Assembly (NCBI RefSeq): GCF_014843355.1
Contig: NZ_CP062137.1
Coordinates: 1,054,001 to 1,118,000, forward strand
Source: Actinobacillus sp. GY-402
GTDB lineage: Bacteria; Pseudomonadota; Gammaproteobacteria; Enterobacterales; Pasteurellaceae
DNA length: 64,000 bases
Reading direction: 5' to 3'
Each line of letters starts with the position of its first letter. Positions within the stretch are counted from its first letter, which is position 1. Positions 35,189-43,782 of the stretch are shown piece by piece. Both the position numbers and the translations under genes were made by a program. The notes under the pieces were generated by a model, which searched no databases, had not been told where the DNA came from, and saw nothing but the letters and a program-made list of their open reading frames with translations.

Positions 35189-36337
35189 CTATTTTCCCCA
35201 AACTTCTTCCGCAATTTCACGAATAAAATTGAGTTTTGCCCATTGTTGTTCTTCCGTCAGAATATTGCCTTCTTCCGTTGAAGCAAAACCGCATTGCGGG
35301 CTTAAGCAAAGTTGGTTGATATCTACATATTGTGCGGCTTCTTTGATCCGATTGATGATGTCTTCGCGCTTTTCCAACGTGCCGTCTTTTGAGGTCACCA
35401 AACCTAACACCACTTGCTGATCTTTGATGAAACGCAACGGTTTGAAATCGCCGGCGCGATCGGAATCGTATTCCAAAAAGAAGCCGTCCACGCGACAAGT
35501 GCCGAATAAAGTTTCCGCTACCGGTTCATAACCGCCTGCGGAAAACCAGGTCGAACGGAAATTACCGCGACAAATGTGCATGGTAACGGCAATGTCGTCG
35601 GCCGGTTTGGCATCCACGATTTTATTCAACATATACACATAATCTTTGGCGATTTGGTCTAAATCGAAACCGCGTTCCTGATAGGCTTTACGTTTATCTT
35701 CCGCACAGAATTCGCCCCAGCTGGTATCGTCTAATTGCAAATTCCGGCAACCCAATTTATAAAAAATATTCATCGCTTTAATATAAGCGTCGGCAATATC
35801 GTCCAACAATAATTGATTGTTATTTTCGTAACGCGGAATCGGTTGATAATCCGTCGCGCGCAAATTGGTGATTAAATGCAGCATAGAAGGCGACGGAACG
35901 GTAAATTTCACTTCCGTGCCGTCGGCAATTTTCTGCACCAAGCGGAAATGTTCGACAAACGGATGATTTTCGGAAAAATCGATTTTATCCACAATTTTCA
36001 AGGTTTTCGGGCGAACGTTATGATGCTTGAATTGCACCGAAAATTTTTCCGCATCCACTTCTTCTACGCCGTCCAAACCGGCTAAAAAATCCAAATGCCA
36101 GAAAGTACGGCGGAATTCACCGTCCGTGACCGCGTGCAGCCCCACCGCTTTTTGCCGCGCCACTAACTTGGCGATTTCCTCATCTTCCACGCGAGTTAAA
36201 TCCGCACAGGAAATATCACCGCAAGAACAGGCGGAACGGGCTGATTTAATCGCGTCGGAACGTAAAAAACTGCCCACGATGTCAAATCGGTAAGGCGCCG
36301 AAGTGCGGGGTGTTGCGTTTGGGAATAATGTTGTCAT
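35189..36337 (-). CDS. MetE C-terminal-domain-like methyltransferase (YxjG/YxjH family)
   Basis: A 382-residue protein of the cobalamin-independent methionine synthase family, containing only the catalytic half. Zinc ligands are visible as MHICRG (H-x-C) and the later SPQCGF cysteine. A TTG at 36352 extends the frame, but ATG at 36337 with AAGGA was chosen. Family members transfer a methyl group to homocysteine or a related thiol; the methyl donor of stand-alone versions is not settled. A perfect MetR-type site 90 bp upstream supports a role in methionine metabolism. It is convergent with ompW. Confidence 0.87.
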   Translation of the reverse strand: MTTLFPNATPRTSAPYRFDIVGSFLRSDAIKSARSACSCGDISCADLTRVEDEEIAKLVARQKAVGLHAVTDGEFRRTFWHLDFLAGLDGVEEVDAEKFSVQFKHHNVRPKTLKIVDKIDFSENHPFVEHFRLVQKIADGTEVKFTVPSPSMLHLITNLRATDYQPIPRYENNNQLLLDDIADAYIKAMNIFYKLGCRNLQLDDTSWGEFCAEDKRKAYQERGFDLDQIAKDYVYMLNKIVDAKPADDIAVTMHICRGNFRSTWFSAGGYEPVAETLFGTCRVDGFFLEYDSDRAGDFKPLRFIKDQQVVLGLVTSKDGTLEKREDIINRIKEAAQYVDINQLCLSPQCGFASTEEGNILTEEQQWAKLNFIREIAEEVWGK

Positions 36338-36427
36338 TATTTTTTCCTTCAATGAACAGGCTTAATGTTGAAACGATTCTAGCAAAAATTAACTGCGGAA
36401 TTGAATGAAAAATATTTTGCCCGAATA

Positions 36428-36440
36428 TGAAATCGATTCA
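36428..36440. promoter_or_regulatory. MetR-type site upstream of the MetE-like gene
   Basis: TGAAATCGATTCA is a perfect TGAA-N5-TTCA, and the symmetry extends to ATATGAA/TTCATAT (36425-36443). MetR activates metE in enteric bacteria. The rest of the 326-bp gap to ligE shows only a degenerate USS near 36558. Confidence 0.65.
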
Positions 36441-36663
36441 TATCGAAGCGATAGAAAAGCCTTCCCGAATAGCGCCAATTTTATCGGTTCCTTTGATAAG
36501 AAGGTTTCTAATGTATTAACCCGTTTCGTTACATAAAAAAACATCTGAATTTTCGCCCGCACTTTTACAAAATTTGTGATCCCTATTCAAAAAACGTAAT
36601 CGATTGCTTGCCAAGTAAACGGCGATATTCAAAATACCGGAAAATTGCGACGGAGAAATCATC

Positions 36664-37479
36664 ATGAAAAAAATATTTGTGACTTTATTATTGCTATTGA
36701 GCGCACAAAGTGCGGTCGGAAATCCGCCGGATTTAATGTTATTGCAAAGTTATGACAAGCAGGATGTCAGCGGTTGGGTGATGAGCGAAAAACTGGACGG
36801 TGTGCGCGGTTACTGGGACGGCAAACAACTTTATACCCGGCAGAATCAGATTCTCACGCCGCCCGCCTATTTCGTGCGAGATTTTCCGCCTTTTGCCATT
36901 GACGGCGAACTGTTTTCCCAACGCAATCAGTTCGACAAAATTTCCGCCGTCGTCCGTTCGCAAAAGGATAAAGGTTGGGAAACCCTGTCGCTGCATGTAT
37001 TTGACGTGCCCAACGCATCGGGAAATTTATTCGAACGTTTGGCCGTGCTGGAAAATTATCTGAAAGATCACCCTTCGCCTCATATTAAAATTATTCCTCA
37101 GATTCCCGTGCAAAACCGTCAGCATATTATTGATTTTCTGCATGAAATCGAAAAATTGAACGGTGAAGGCGTCGTCATTCGCAATCCCGACGCACCTTAC
37201 GAATTCGGCAAACGCAGTACGCAAATTCTGAAATTTAAAACCGCACAGGACGAAGAATGCACGGTGATCGAACATCATAAAGGCAAGGGGCAATTTGAGA
37301 ACGCGCTCGGCTCTCTGACCTGCGAGAACCACCGCGGGCGGTTCAAAATCGGCTCGGGTTTTAATCTGCAGGAACGCATTAATCCGCCGCTGGTGGGCTC
37401 GGTCATCACCTATAAATACCGCGGCTTGACCAACGCGGGAAAACCGCGCTTTGCCACTTACTGGCGCGAGAAAAAATAG
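36664..37479 (+). CDS. ligE: Periplasmic ATP-dependent DNA ligase (Lig E type)
   Basis: A 271-residue minimal ATP-dependent ligase with a secretion signal (about residues 1-19). The nucleotidyltransferase motif I is SEKLDGVRG with Lys43 as the AMP-accepting lysine. IDGELF (motif III), EGVVIRNP (motif IV) and KFK (motif V) follow, then a small OB domain. It seals nicks, probably in the periplasm; the family occurs in naturally competent Proteobacteria such as Haemophilus and Neisseria. A USS core encodes part of the signal peptide (36707-36717). ATG at 36664 follows GGAGAAA. The replicative NAD-dependent ligase is not in this window. Confidence 0.92.
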   Translation: MKKIFVTLLLLLSAQSAVGNPPDLMLLQSYDKQDVSGWVMSEKLDGVRGYWDGKQLYTRQNQILTPPAYFVRDFPPFAIDGELFSQRNQFDKISAVVRSQKDKGWETLSLHVFDVPNASGNLFERLAVLENYLKDHPSPHIKIIPQIPVQNRQHIIDFLHEIEKLNGEGVVIRNPDAPYEFGKRSTQILKFKTAQDEECTVIEHHKGKGQFENALGSLTCENHRGRFKIGSGFNLQERINPPLVGSVITYKYRGLTNAGKPRFATYWREKK

Positions 37480-37520
37480 ACGGCGCGTCCGGCGTAAACT
37501 TTACCGCCCGAACAGAAAAA

Positions 37521-38222
37521 TCAGAATTGATCTTTTGCTTTACGCCATGCTTCAAATTGCGCCGGATTTTCAGCGATTAAAAACGGATTAATTTGTTTTT
37601 CCAAAGCCAAAGTTGTAGGCAAACTCGGACGATTTTGCGCCCGTAATCGTGCCACAAAAACTTGCTGATTTTTGACCGCACTTTTGTCGTCCAGCACGCT
37701 TTCGGCAAAGGCCAAATTGCTCAACGTATATTCGTGAGCGGGACAAACCAACGTATCATTAGGCAGATTTTTCAGCCGTTGGACGGAATCGTACATTTGC
37801 GCATAATTCCCCGTAAACACTCGCCCGCAGCCGGCGGAAAATAAGGTATCGCCGCAGAACAAATGTCCGTCTGTCATATAACTGACGTGTTGCGGCGTGT
37901 GTCCGCCGGTCGGTATAACCCGAATACGATAATGCGGCGTCACAATTTCACCCTCATTTATAATATGAGTCGCGCCTTTGTCCGCGCATTCTTGCGGACC
38001 GTAAACCGGCACGTCGGGGAAATATCGTTTAAACGCCGCAACACCGCCTACATGATCATCATGTTTATGGGTTAACAACACGGCCTCTACGCCAAATTTA
38101 TTTTCCCGTAAAAATGGCAATAGCCGGTCAATTTCGGTAATATCAACCACAATAACGGGACAATTTTCCCGTCCGTAAACCCAAATGTAGTTATCCTTTA
38201 ATGCAGGAATCGGTTTTAACAT
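37521..38222 (-). CDS. gloB: Hydroxyacylglutathione hydrolase (glyoxalase II)
   Basis: A 233-residue metallo-beta-lactamase-fold enzyme. The metal motif [10 protein letters not shown] (residues 52-61), [10 protein letters not shown] and [13 protein letters not shown] are intact. It hydrolyses S-lactoylglutathione to lactate and glutathione, finishing methylglyoxal detoxification. ATG at 38222 follows AGGAC. Only 11 bp separate its start from that of yafS on the other strand, the same neighbourhood as in E. coli. Methylglyoxal forms from dihydroxyacetone phosphate, a predicted product of cluster A. One USS lies inside (near 37676). Confidence 0.95.
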   Translation of the reverse strand: MLKPIPALKDNYIWVYGRENCPVIVVDITEIDRLLPFLRENKFGVEAVLLTHKHDDHVGGVAAFKRYFPDVPVYGPQECADKGATHIINEGEIVTPHYRIRVIPTGGHTPQHVSYMTDGHLFCGDTLFSAGCGRVFTGNYAQMYDSVQRLKNLPNDTLVCPAHEYTLSNLAFAESVLDDKSAVKNQQVFVARLRAQNRPSLPTTLALEKQINPFLIAENPAQFEAWRKAKDQF

Positions 38223-38233
38223 AAGTCAGTCCT

Positions 38234-38929
38234 ATGAAGTGGAAAGCAAAATCGCCTTACAGTTTAACGCCGCCGACAAGTTGGTCGCAACTGCCTTTCG
38301 GTGATGCTTATTCTACCTTAATCGGTGCCCATTTTGAAAAATGGTTCGCCCGCATACAGGGGCGCCGACTGTTAAAAATCAGCGGTCTGAGTGCGGAAGT
38401 GCCTTGTCACGAGCAGCTCCAGCAAGTCGTGCTGAATGATAAAACTTGCGAAAATTTGACCGCACTTTGCCAACGCCGGCAAACGATTTTTATCGAAGGC
38501 AGCTTGCAGGAACTGCCCTTCGGTGAAGACACCGTCGATGCTTGCCTGCTCGCCAATACCCTGAATTTCACCCAGGATCCTCATCAGCTTTTACGAGAAA
38601 CGGAACGTATTCTGAGCGATGATGGCTACGTGCTGATCTCGCTGTTCAATCCCTGTAGTAAATTACTGTTCAAACGCAAACTGGGCAAGTTCAACTTTCG
38701 TCTTTTCTTCCCGTTTCGGGTAATCGATTGGCTGGAATTACTGAACTTTGAAATTCTGCTGCAGCAAACCGTTTCTTTCGGGCATGAACCAAAAATATTC
38801 GGTTCGTTGTGTCTTATCGTCGCACAAAAACGAACGCTACCGCTCACCCTGCAGCCGCAAAAAGTGCGGTACGAAAATCAAGAGATTTTAAATCCCGTCA
38901 GTGCTTTCAAGGAAAAAATAAATACTTGA
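38234..38929 (+). CDS. yafS: SAM-dependent methyltransferase-like protein YafS
   Basis: A 231-residue class I methyltransferase-type protein similar in size and position (beside gloB) to E. coli YafS. The SAM-fold part includes LLKISG (strand 1) and LPFGEDTVDACLLANTLNFTQDPHQLLRETERILSDDGYVLISLFNP. The glycine-rich loop after strand 1 is reduced, so activity is uncertain. Substrate unknown. The start at 38234 lacks a clear ribosome site. The gene contains two USS cores (38457, 38860). Confidence 0.82.
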   Translation: MKWKAKSPYSLTPPTSWSQLPFGDAYSTLIGAHFEKWFARIQGRRLLKISGLSAEVPCHEQLQQVVLNDKTCENLTALCQRRQTIFIEGSLQELPFGEDTVDACLLANTLNFTQDPHQLLRETERILSDDGYVLISLFNPCSKLLFKRKLGKFNFRLFFPFRVIDWLELLNFEILLQQTVSFGHEPKIFGSLCLIVAQKRTLPLTLQPQKVRYENQEILNPVSAFKEKINT

Positions 38930-38954
38930 GAAAACAGCCTTTTTCCCCTATTAT
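38926..38954 (+). promoter_or_regulatory. Predicted sigma-70 promoter of ycaO
   Basis: TTGAGA (38926-38931), a 17-bp spacer and TATTAT (38949-38954), 30 bp before the ycaO start codon. Confidence 0.6.
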
Positions 38955-38984
38955 GCGCACAATTTTTTGAGCAAAGGAAACGGC

Positions 38985-40745
38985 ATGACAGAACAGACAT
39001 TTATTCCCGGCAAAGACGCGGCGCTGGAAGACAGTATCGCAAAATTTCAGCAAAAACTGACCGCACTTGGTTTTAATATTGAAGAGGCTTCGTGGCTGAA
39101 TCCCGTGCCGAACGTGTGGTCGGTTCACGTGCGCGACAAAGATTGCCCGCAATGTTTTGCCAACGGCAAAGGCGGCAGCAAAAAAGCGGCGCTCGCTTCT
39201 GCGTTAGGGGAATATTTCGAACGACTTTCCACCAATTATTTCTTCGCCGATTACTATTTGGGGCAGGATATCGCCAACGGCGATTTCGTGCATTATCCGT
39301 CGGAAAAATGGTTTCCCATTGAAGATGAAGACAGCTTACCGGAAGGTATTTTAGACGACTTTTTGTTGGCTTATTTCGATCCCGAAGGCGAACTTACGCC
39401 GGAATTATTGGTGGATTTGCAATCCGGTAATGATGAGCGAGGAATCGTGGCCATGCCTTACGTACGGCAATCCGATCAAAAAACGGTTTACATTCCGCAA
39501 AGCATCATCGCCAATTTGTACGTTTCCAACGGCATGTCCGCCGGCAACACCCAATACGAAGCACGCGTGCAAGGTTTGTCCGAAGTATTCGAACGTTACG
39601 TGAAAAACAAAATTATCGCCGAAGCCATCAGCCTGCCGCGTATTCCAGACCAGGTCATCGCCCAATATCCGAGTATTCGGGCGTCCATTCAAAAACTGGA
39701 ACAGGAAGGCTTTCCGATTTTGTCTTACGATGCTTCATTAGGCGGCAAATATCCGGTAATTTGTGTGATTTTGCTCAATCCGAACAATGGAACCTGTTTC
39801 GCTTCATTCGGTGCGCACCCGAATTTCCAAGTGGCGTTCGAACGTACGGTGACGGAATTATTGCAAGGTCGCAGCCTGAAAGATCTGGATGTCTTTACGC
39901 CGCCGTCATTTAATAACGACGATGTGGCGGAACATGCTAATCTGGAAACCCATTTCATCGATTCCAGCGGTTTGATTTCCTGGGATTTATTCAAAGAAAA
40001 CGCCGATTATGACTTCGTGCACTGGGATTTTTCAGGAAATACCCATGAAGAATACGATAATTTAATGGATATTTTCGCTGCGGAAGGCAAAGAGGTGTAC
40101 ATTATGGATTACAACCATCTGGACGTATACGCCTGCCGCATTATCGTACCGTCCATGTCGGATATTTATCCTGCGGACGACTTGATTTACGCCAACAATA
40201 ACATGGGCATGGATTGGCGCGAAATTCTGCTGGATCTCCCTCATTTTCATCATGATAAAGACACTTATCGGGAATTGCTCGACCAATTTGACGAAGATAG
40301 CATTGACGACGCTACCCGCGTACGCGAATTTATCGGCATTGTGCCGCCGCCAAAATCCGGTTGGAGCACCTTACGCGTGGGCGAATTGAAATCCATGCTG
40401 TATTTGGCGCTGGGCGACCTAGACGCGGCGCTTGACTGGGCGAATTGGACTTATAATATGAATGGTTCCGTATTTACCGCCGAACGCGCTAACTATTACC
40501 GTTGTCTAATTAGCTCCATGGAATTATTCCTGGACGACAATCGCGATCCGCAGCAATACCGCGCCGTATTCGAAAAAATGTACGGCACATCGGCAGTGGA
40601 TTTTGCCTGGCGAGCGATTCAGGGGGACAATCCGTTCTACGATCTGATTGCTGATGACGAACGTTTGCAAAAATTTGAAGCACACCAAAAATTACTGGCC
40701 GCTTATGCAAAACTGCAAAAAGCGAAACGTGAAAATTGGCACTAA
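38985..40745 (+). CDS. ycaO: YcaO protein, accessory factor for ribosomal protein S12 methylthiolation
   Basis: A 586-residue YcaO, exactly the E. coli length. The frame opens at a TTG (38967), but ATG at 38985 with AAAGGA matches the family start MTEQTFIPGKDAALEDSI. The ATP-binding YcaO core covers about residues 60-400 (GGSKKAALASALGEYFERLS, SAGNTQYEARVQGLSEVFERYVK). A C-terminal helical, TPR-like region replaces the proline-rich tail of azoline-forming YcaOs. No precursor peptide or dehydrogenase gene is nearby, so a RiPP role is unlikely; E. coli YcaO supports RimO-dependent S12 modification. Confidence 0.93.
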   Translation: MTEQTFIPGKDAALEDSIAKFQQKLTALGFNIEEASWLNPVPNVWSVHVRDKDCPQCFANGKGGSKKAALASALGEYFERLSTNYFFADYYLGQDIANGDFVHYPSEKWFPIEDEDSLPEGILDDFLLAYFDPEGELTPELLVDLQSGNDERGIVAMPYVRQSDQKTVYIPQSIIANLYVSNGMSAGNTQYEARVQGLSEVFERYVKNKIIAEAISLPRIPDQVIAQYPSIRASIQKLEQEGFPILSYDASLGGKYPVICVILLNPNNGTCFASFGAHPNFQVAFERTVTELLQGRSLKDLDVFTPPSFNNDDVAEHANLETHFIDSSGLISWDLFKENADYDFVHWDFSGNTHEEYDNLMDIFAAEGKEVYIMDYNHLDVYACRIIVPSMSDIYPADDLIYANNNMGMDWREILLDLPHFHHDKDTYRELLDQFDEDSIDDATRVREFIGIVPPPKSGWSTLRVGELKSMLYLALGDLDAALDWANWTYNMNGSVFTAERANYYRCLISSMELFLDDNRDPQQYRAVFEKMYGTSAVDFAWRAIQGDNPFYDLIADDERLQKFEAHQKLLAAYAKLQKAKRENWH

Positions 40746-40756
40746 GCTATAATCGA

Positions 40757-40783
40757 AAACGCACAACGCCGTGCGTTTTTTTG
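40757..40783 (+). terminator. Terminator of ycaO
   Basis: AAAACGCAC-AACGCC-GTGCGTTTTTTT, a 9-bp stem with a 7-base T run. Confidence 0.85.
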
Positions 40784-40816
40784 TAAAATATATTCATTTG
40801 ATTTTTAAGGAAAAAT

Positions 40817-41698
40817 ATGGCTTTTAGCTCTTTATTTACATTATTAGACGACATTGCCTCCGTACTGGACGATGTCTCGGTCATGACCAAAGTGGCGGCC
40901 AAAAAAACCGTCGGCGTACTCAGTGATGATTTAGCATTAAACGCCAATCAGGTCAGCGGTAAAGACATCACGCCGCAACGCGAATTACCGATCGTATGGG
41001 CGGTGGCAAAAGGATCGTTTATTAACAAAGTCATTCTGATTCCCCTGGCATTATTGCTGTCTATCTATTTGCCTTCCGCCATCAACTGGTTATTACTGAT
41101 CGGCGGCGGCTATTTATGTTTTGAAGGTGCGGAAAAATTATTGCATAAATTTCTGCATAAAAATCGACCGCACTTACCGGCAGAAGCGGCGGCTCCGTTA
41201 ACGGAATCGGAAAAAGACAAAATCAAAGGCGCCATTCGTACCGATTTTATTCTGTCCGCCGAAATCATTATTATCGCTTTGGGCGCGTTGCAGGAAACGG
41301 ATACTCTGACCAAAATATTATCATTGTGCGCACTGGGCATTGGAATTACGCTTTTCGTGTACGGCTTGGTGGGATTGATCGTCAAACTGGACGATATCGG
41401 TCTCTGGATGCTGCAAAAGAAAAGTGTCGTTTCTCAAAAAATCGGGCAATTTCTGCTGTTCATCATGCCGTGGTTTATGAAATCCCTGTCCATCATCGGC
41501 ACCATCGCGATGTTCTTAGTGGGCGGCAGCATTTTCGTACATTATTTACCGGCTATTCATCATTTTATTGAAGGATTAAATATTCACAGCGACCTCAGCT
41601 TCCTTGCCAATTTCGTCGTCGGTCTAACAACAGGCTTTGTTTTATGCGCCGTATTATTACCGATAATGAAGCTCTTTGAGAAAGAACAGACACATTAA
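40817..41698 (+). CDS. yedI: DUF808 inner-membrane protein YedI
   Basis: A 293-residue membrane protein of the DUF808/YedI family. The N-terminus FSSLFTLLDDIASVLDDVS and VAAKKTVGVLSDDLALNA are strongly conserved in the family, and five or six membrane helices follow. Function is unknown. ATG at 40817 follows TTTAAGGA. It is a single gene bounded by terminators on both sides, and one USS lies inside (41167). Confidence 0.9.
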   Translation: MAFSSLFTLLDDIASVLDDVSVMTKVAAKKTVGVLSDDLALNANQVSGKDITPQRELPIVWAVAKGSFINKVILIPLALLLSIYLPSAINWLLLIGGGYLCFEGAEKLLHKFLHKNRPHLPAEAAAPLTESEKDKIKGAIRTDFILSAEIIIIALGALQETDTLTKILSLCALGIGITLFVYGLVGLIVKLDDIGLWMLQKKSVVSQKIGQFLLFIMPWFMKSLSIIGTIAMFLVGGSIFVHYLPAIHHFIEGLNIHSDLSFLANFVVGLTTGFVLCAVLLPIMKLFEKEQTH

Positions 41699-41718
41699 TT
41701 TTGTTGTTCATCTCGTAA

Positions 41719-41743
41719 TAAAAGCGGAAATAATTCCGCTTTT
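41719..41743. terminator. Bidirectional terminator between yedI and recD
   Basis: TAAAAGCGGAA-TAA-TTCCGCTTTTA, a perfect 11-bp stem between convergent genes. Confidence 0.85.
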
Positions 41744-41751
41744 ATCACCTA

Positions 41752-43782
41752 TTAATTCCTTGTGTTCTCAATTTGCTCATCAACTTTACCCAATAATATT
41801 CCCAACCCGCTTTGCCGTTTGATTGGGTTTTTGACCGCGGTTAGCCAGATTTCTTCGGAAGCAAACACCGAAAGCCGCGGTTTGGCTCTGGTGACGGCGG
41901 TATAGAGCAATTCCTTCGACAGAATCGGGGAATAATCCGGCGGTAGTACGACGATGGTATGTTCAAACTCCGATCCCTGAGATTTATGGATCGTCATGGC
42001 AAAGGCGGTTTCATGCGCCGGAATACGGTTCACCGACACGCTTTTATAACCGTCGCCCGTCTCGAAATACACCCGATTATCGCCTAAATACAAACCAATA
42101 TCGCCGTTGAATAATTTCACGTTATTGTCATTTTGCGTCACCATAATCGGTTTGCCGACGAACCAATCACGACTATGCTTGAACCGGACTAACTCTTTCT
42201 GACGCAACGCTTCGGCAATCTGTCGATTAAGGTTTTCCACGCCGAATTCGCCGGCACGAAGTGCGGTCAGAATTCGTACCGAATTAAACGCACGGAAAAT
42301 CTGCCGCAATTGCGCAGCGGTAGGCATATTGTCTTTCGGAATCAGCTTCAAATAATCTTGATAATTTTCTACCGCACTTTGCAATAATTGGCGCAAATAA
42401 CGATGACGATAAGCCTGTCGAAAGTTAACCTCATTCGACGGCGCCACGAATTCCGCCAGCGGAATGTCCGAGCTGTCTTTCAATAACCGCCAACTTTCCT
42501 TCGCCTGCATATTATTAATGGCCGCCGCCAGTTTACCCACTGAAGAATCCAAATTAAAACGCGTACTACGGGTTAAAAAAGCCAAATGGTGGCGAAGATT
42601 ATGGTAATTTGACGATCCGTTAATCCGTTCTCCGGTTAATTCGTGCAACACCGCGGCAAATTCCGGCGAATAATCGTAACGCAAGAATTGCCCGATTTCG
42701 CCCAGAATAGCTCCTGCTTCTACCGAAGCCAGCTGATCCTTATCGCCCAACAGAATCAGGCGCGCATGAGACGGCAAAGCGCGCAGCAATTTCGCCATCA
42801 TCGACAAATCAATCATCGAGGCTTCGTCCACAATCAGCATATCCAGCGGCAGTGGGTTATACGCATGAAATCTTACGCTGTCTTCGAACGGTCGCACGCC
42901 TAGCAAACGGTGCAAAGTGTCACTTTCCGTGGAAATGGTTTCCCGCACCGCCGGCGGCAAATCCAACCGCACTAAACTGGCTTCCAGGCTTTCTTTCAGA
43001 CGCGCCGCCGCTTTCCCCGTCGGCGCCGCCAAACGAATACGCAACGGCGGTAAATGTTGTTCGTATTGCAGCGTTTGAATCGTCGCTACTAAACGCGCTA
43101 CGGAATAGGTTTTCCCGGTACCCGGCCCGCCGGAAATCAAGGTAAAGGGCTGAATTAAGGCTGTAGCAACGGCAATTTTCTGCCAATCCGTTTCCGTTTT
43201 TTTTTCCGCAAAAAAACGGGACAACAGATTGCGCGCTTTTTCCACCGGAACAAAAAACGGCGGATTTCGGCTCTCCATCGTCTGCCGACAATTGTTCTCA
43301 CCTTCGGCACCGCGAGCTAAAAAAACATCGTTTTTTTTGACCGCACTTTTCAGATAATCCGCTACGGTTTGCTCATCCTGCCACACTCGATATAAATACA
43401 ACGCGTTATGCTGAAAAACGAAAGGACGGGCTTGTTGCTGCGGTGTGCCGGTGAATGCTATATGTTCCGCTAATGCCGATTGCCATTGCTCCACCGGTAA
43501 GAAATTGATTTTTTGTTTGATTTCAATCAGATAGTCCCTTTCGTCCGCAAAGGTTCGATAAGCTAATCCGAAGGGATTACGTTCCAAATCCTGATCCAAA
43601 AACAGACAGGTATTGCCCTGTAAATGCGCGGCATGAACCAACGCCGCCAACAACACTGCCAGCGCCTGCTGCGCAGCGTCGTACTCCATGCCCTGCTGTT
43701 TTTCGTCAATCAGTTTGGCGAAATAAAAATCGGCGTCCGTCAGCACATTAAGCGCCTTCAAGCGGGCTAACAAATTAAGCAT
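41752..43782 (-). CDS. recD: Exodeoxyribonuclease V alpha subunit
   Basis: A 676-residue superfamily 1B helicase of RecBCD with 5'-3' polarity. Walker A SGGPGTGKT at residues 218-225, VDEASMIDLSMM (motif II), LGDKDQLASVEAG (motif III) and MTIHKSQGSEF (motif V) are intact. The ATG at 43782 overlaps the recB stop by 8 bases, showing translational coupling. recC is not here, as usual in Pasteurellaceae. RecBCD processes linear double-stranded ends, relevant to recombination of DNA taken up by competence. Three USS cores lie within the gene. Confidence 0.95.
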   Translation of the reverse strand: MLNLLARLKALNVLTDADFYFAKLIDEKQQGMEYDAAQQALAVLLAALVHAAHLQGNTCLFLDQDLERNPFGLAYRTFADERDYLIEIKQKINFLPVEQWQSALAEHIAFTGTPQQQARPFVFQHNALYLYRVWQDEQTVADYLKSAVKKNDVFLARGAEGENNCRQTMESRNPPFFVPVEKARNLLSRFFAEKKTETDWQKIAVATALIQPFTLISGGPGTGKTYSVARLVATIQTLQYEQHLPPLRIRLAAPTGKAAARLKESLEASLVRLDLPPAVRETISTESDTLHRLLGVRPFEDSVRFHAYNPLPLDMLIVDEASMIDLSMMAKLLRALPSHARLILLGDKDQLASVEAGAILGEIGQFLRYDYSPEFAAVLHELTGERINGSSNYHNLRHHLAFLTRSTRFNLDSSVGKLAAAINNMQAKESWRLLKDSSDIPLAEFVAPSNEVNFRQAYRHRYLRQLLQSAVENYQDYLKLIPKDNMPTAAQLRQIFRAFNSVRILTALRAGEFGVENLNRQIAEALRQKELVRFKHSRDWFVGKPIMVTQNDNNVKLFNGDIGLYLGDNRVYFETGDGYKSVSVNRIPAHETAFAMTIHKSQGSEFEHTIVVLPPDYSPILSKELLYTAVTRAKPRLSVFASEEIWLTAVKNPIKRQSGLGILLGKVDEQIENTRN

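Noticed and set aside
38985..40745. YcaO as part of a RiPP/azoline biosynthetic cluster
   Set aside because: No precursor peptide, E1-like partner or dehydrogenase nearby, and the length and C-terminal helical region match the E. coli housekeeping YcaO.
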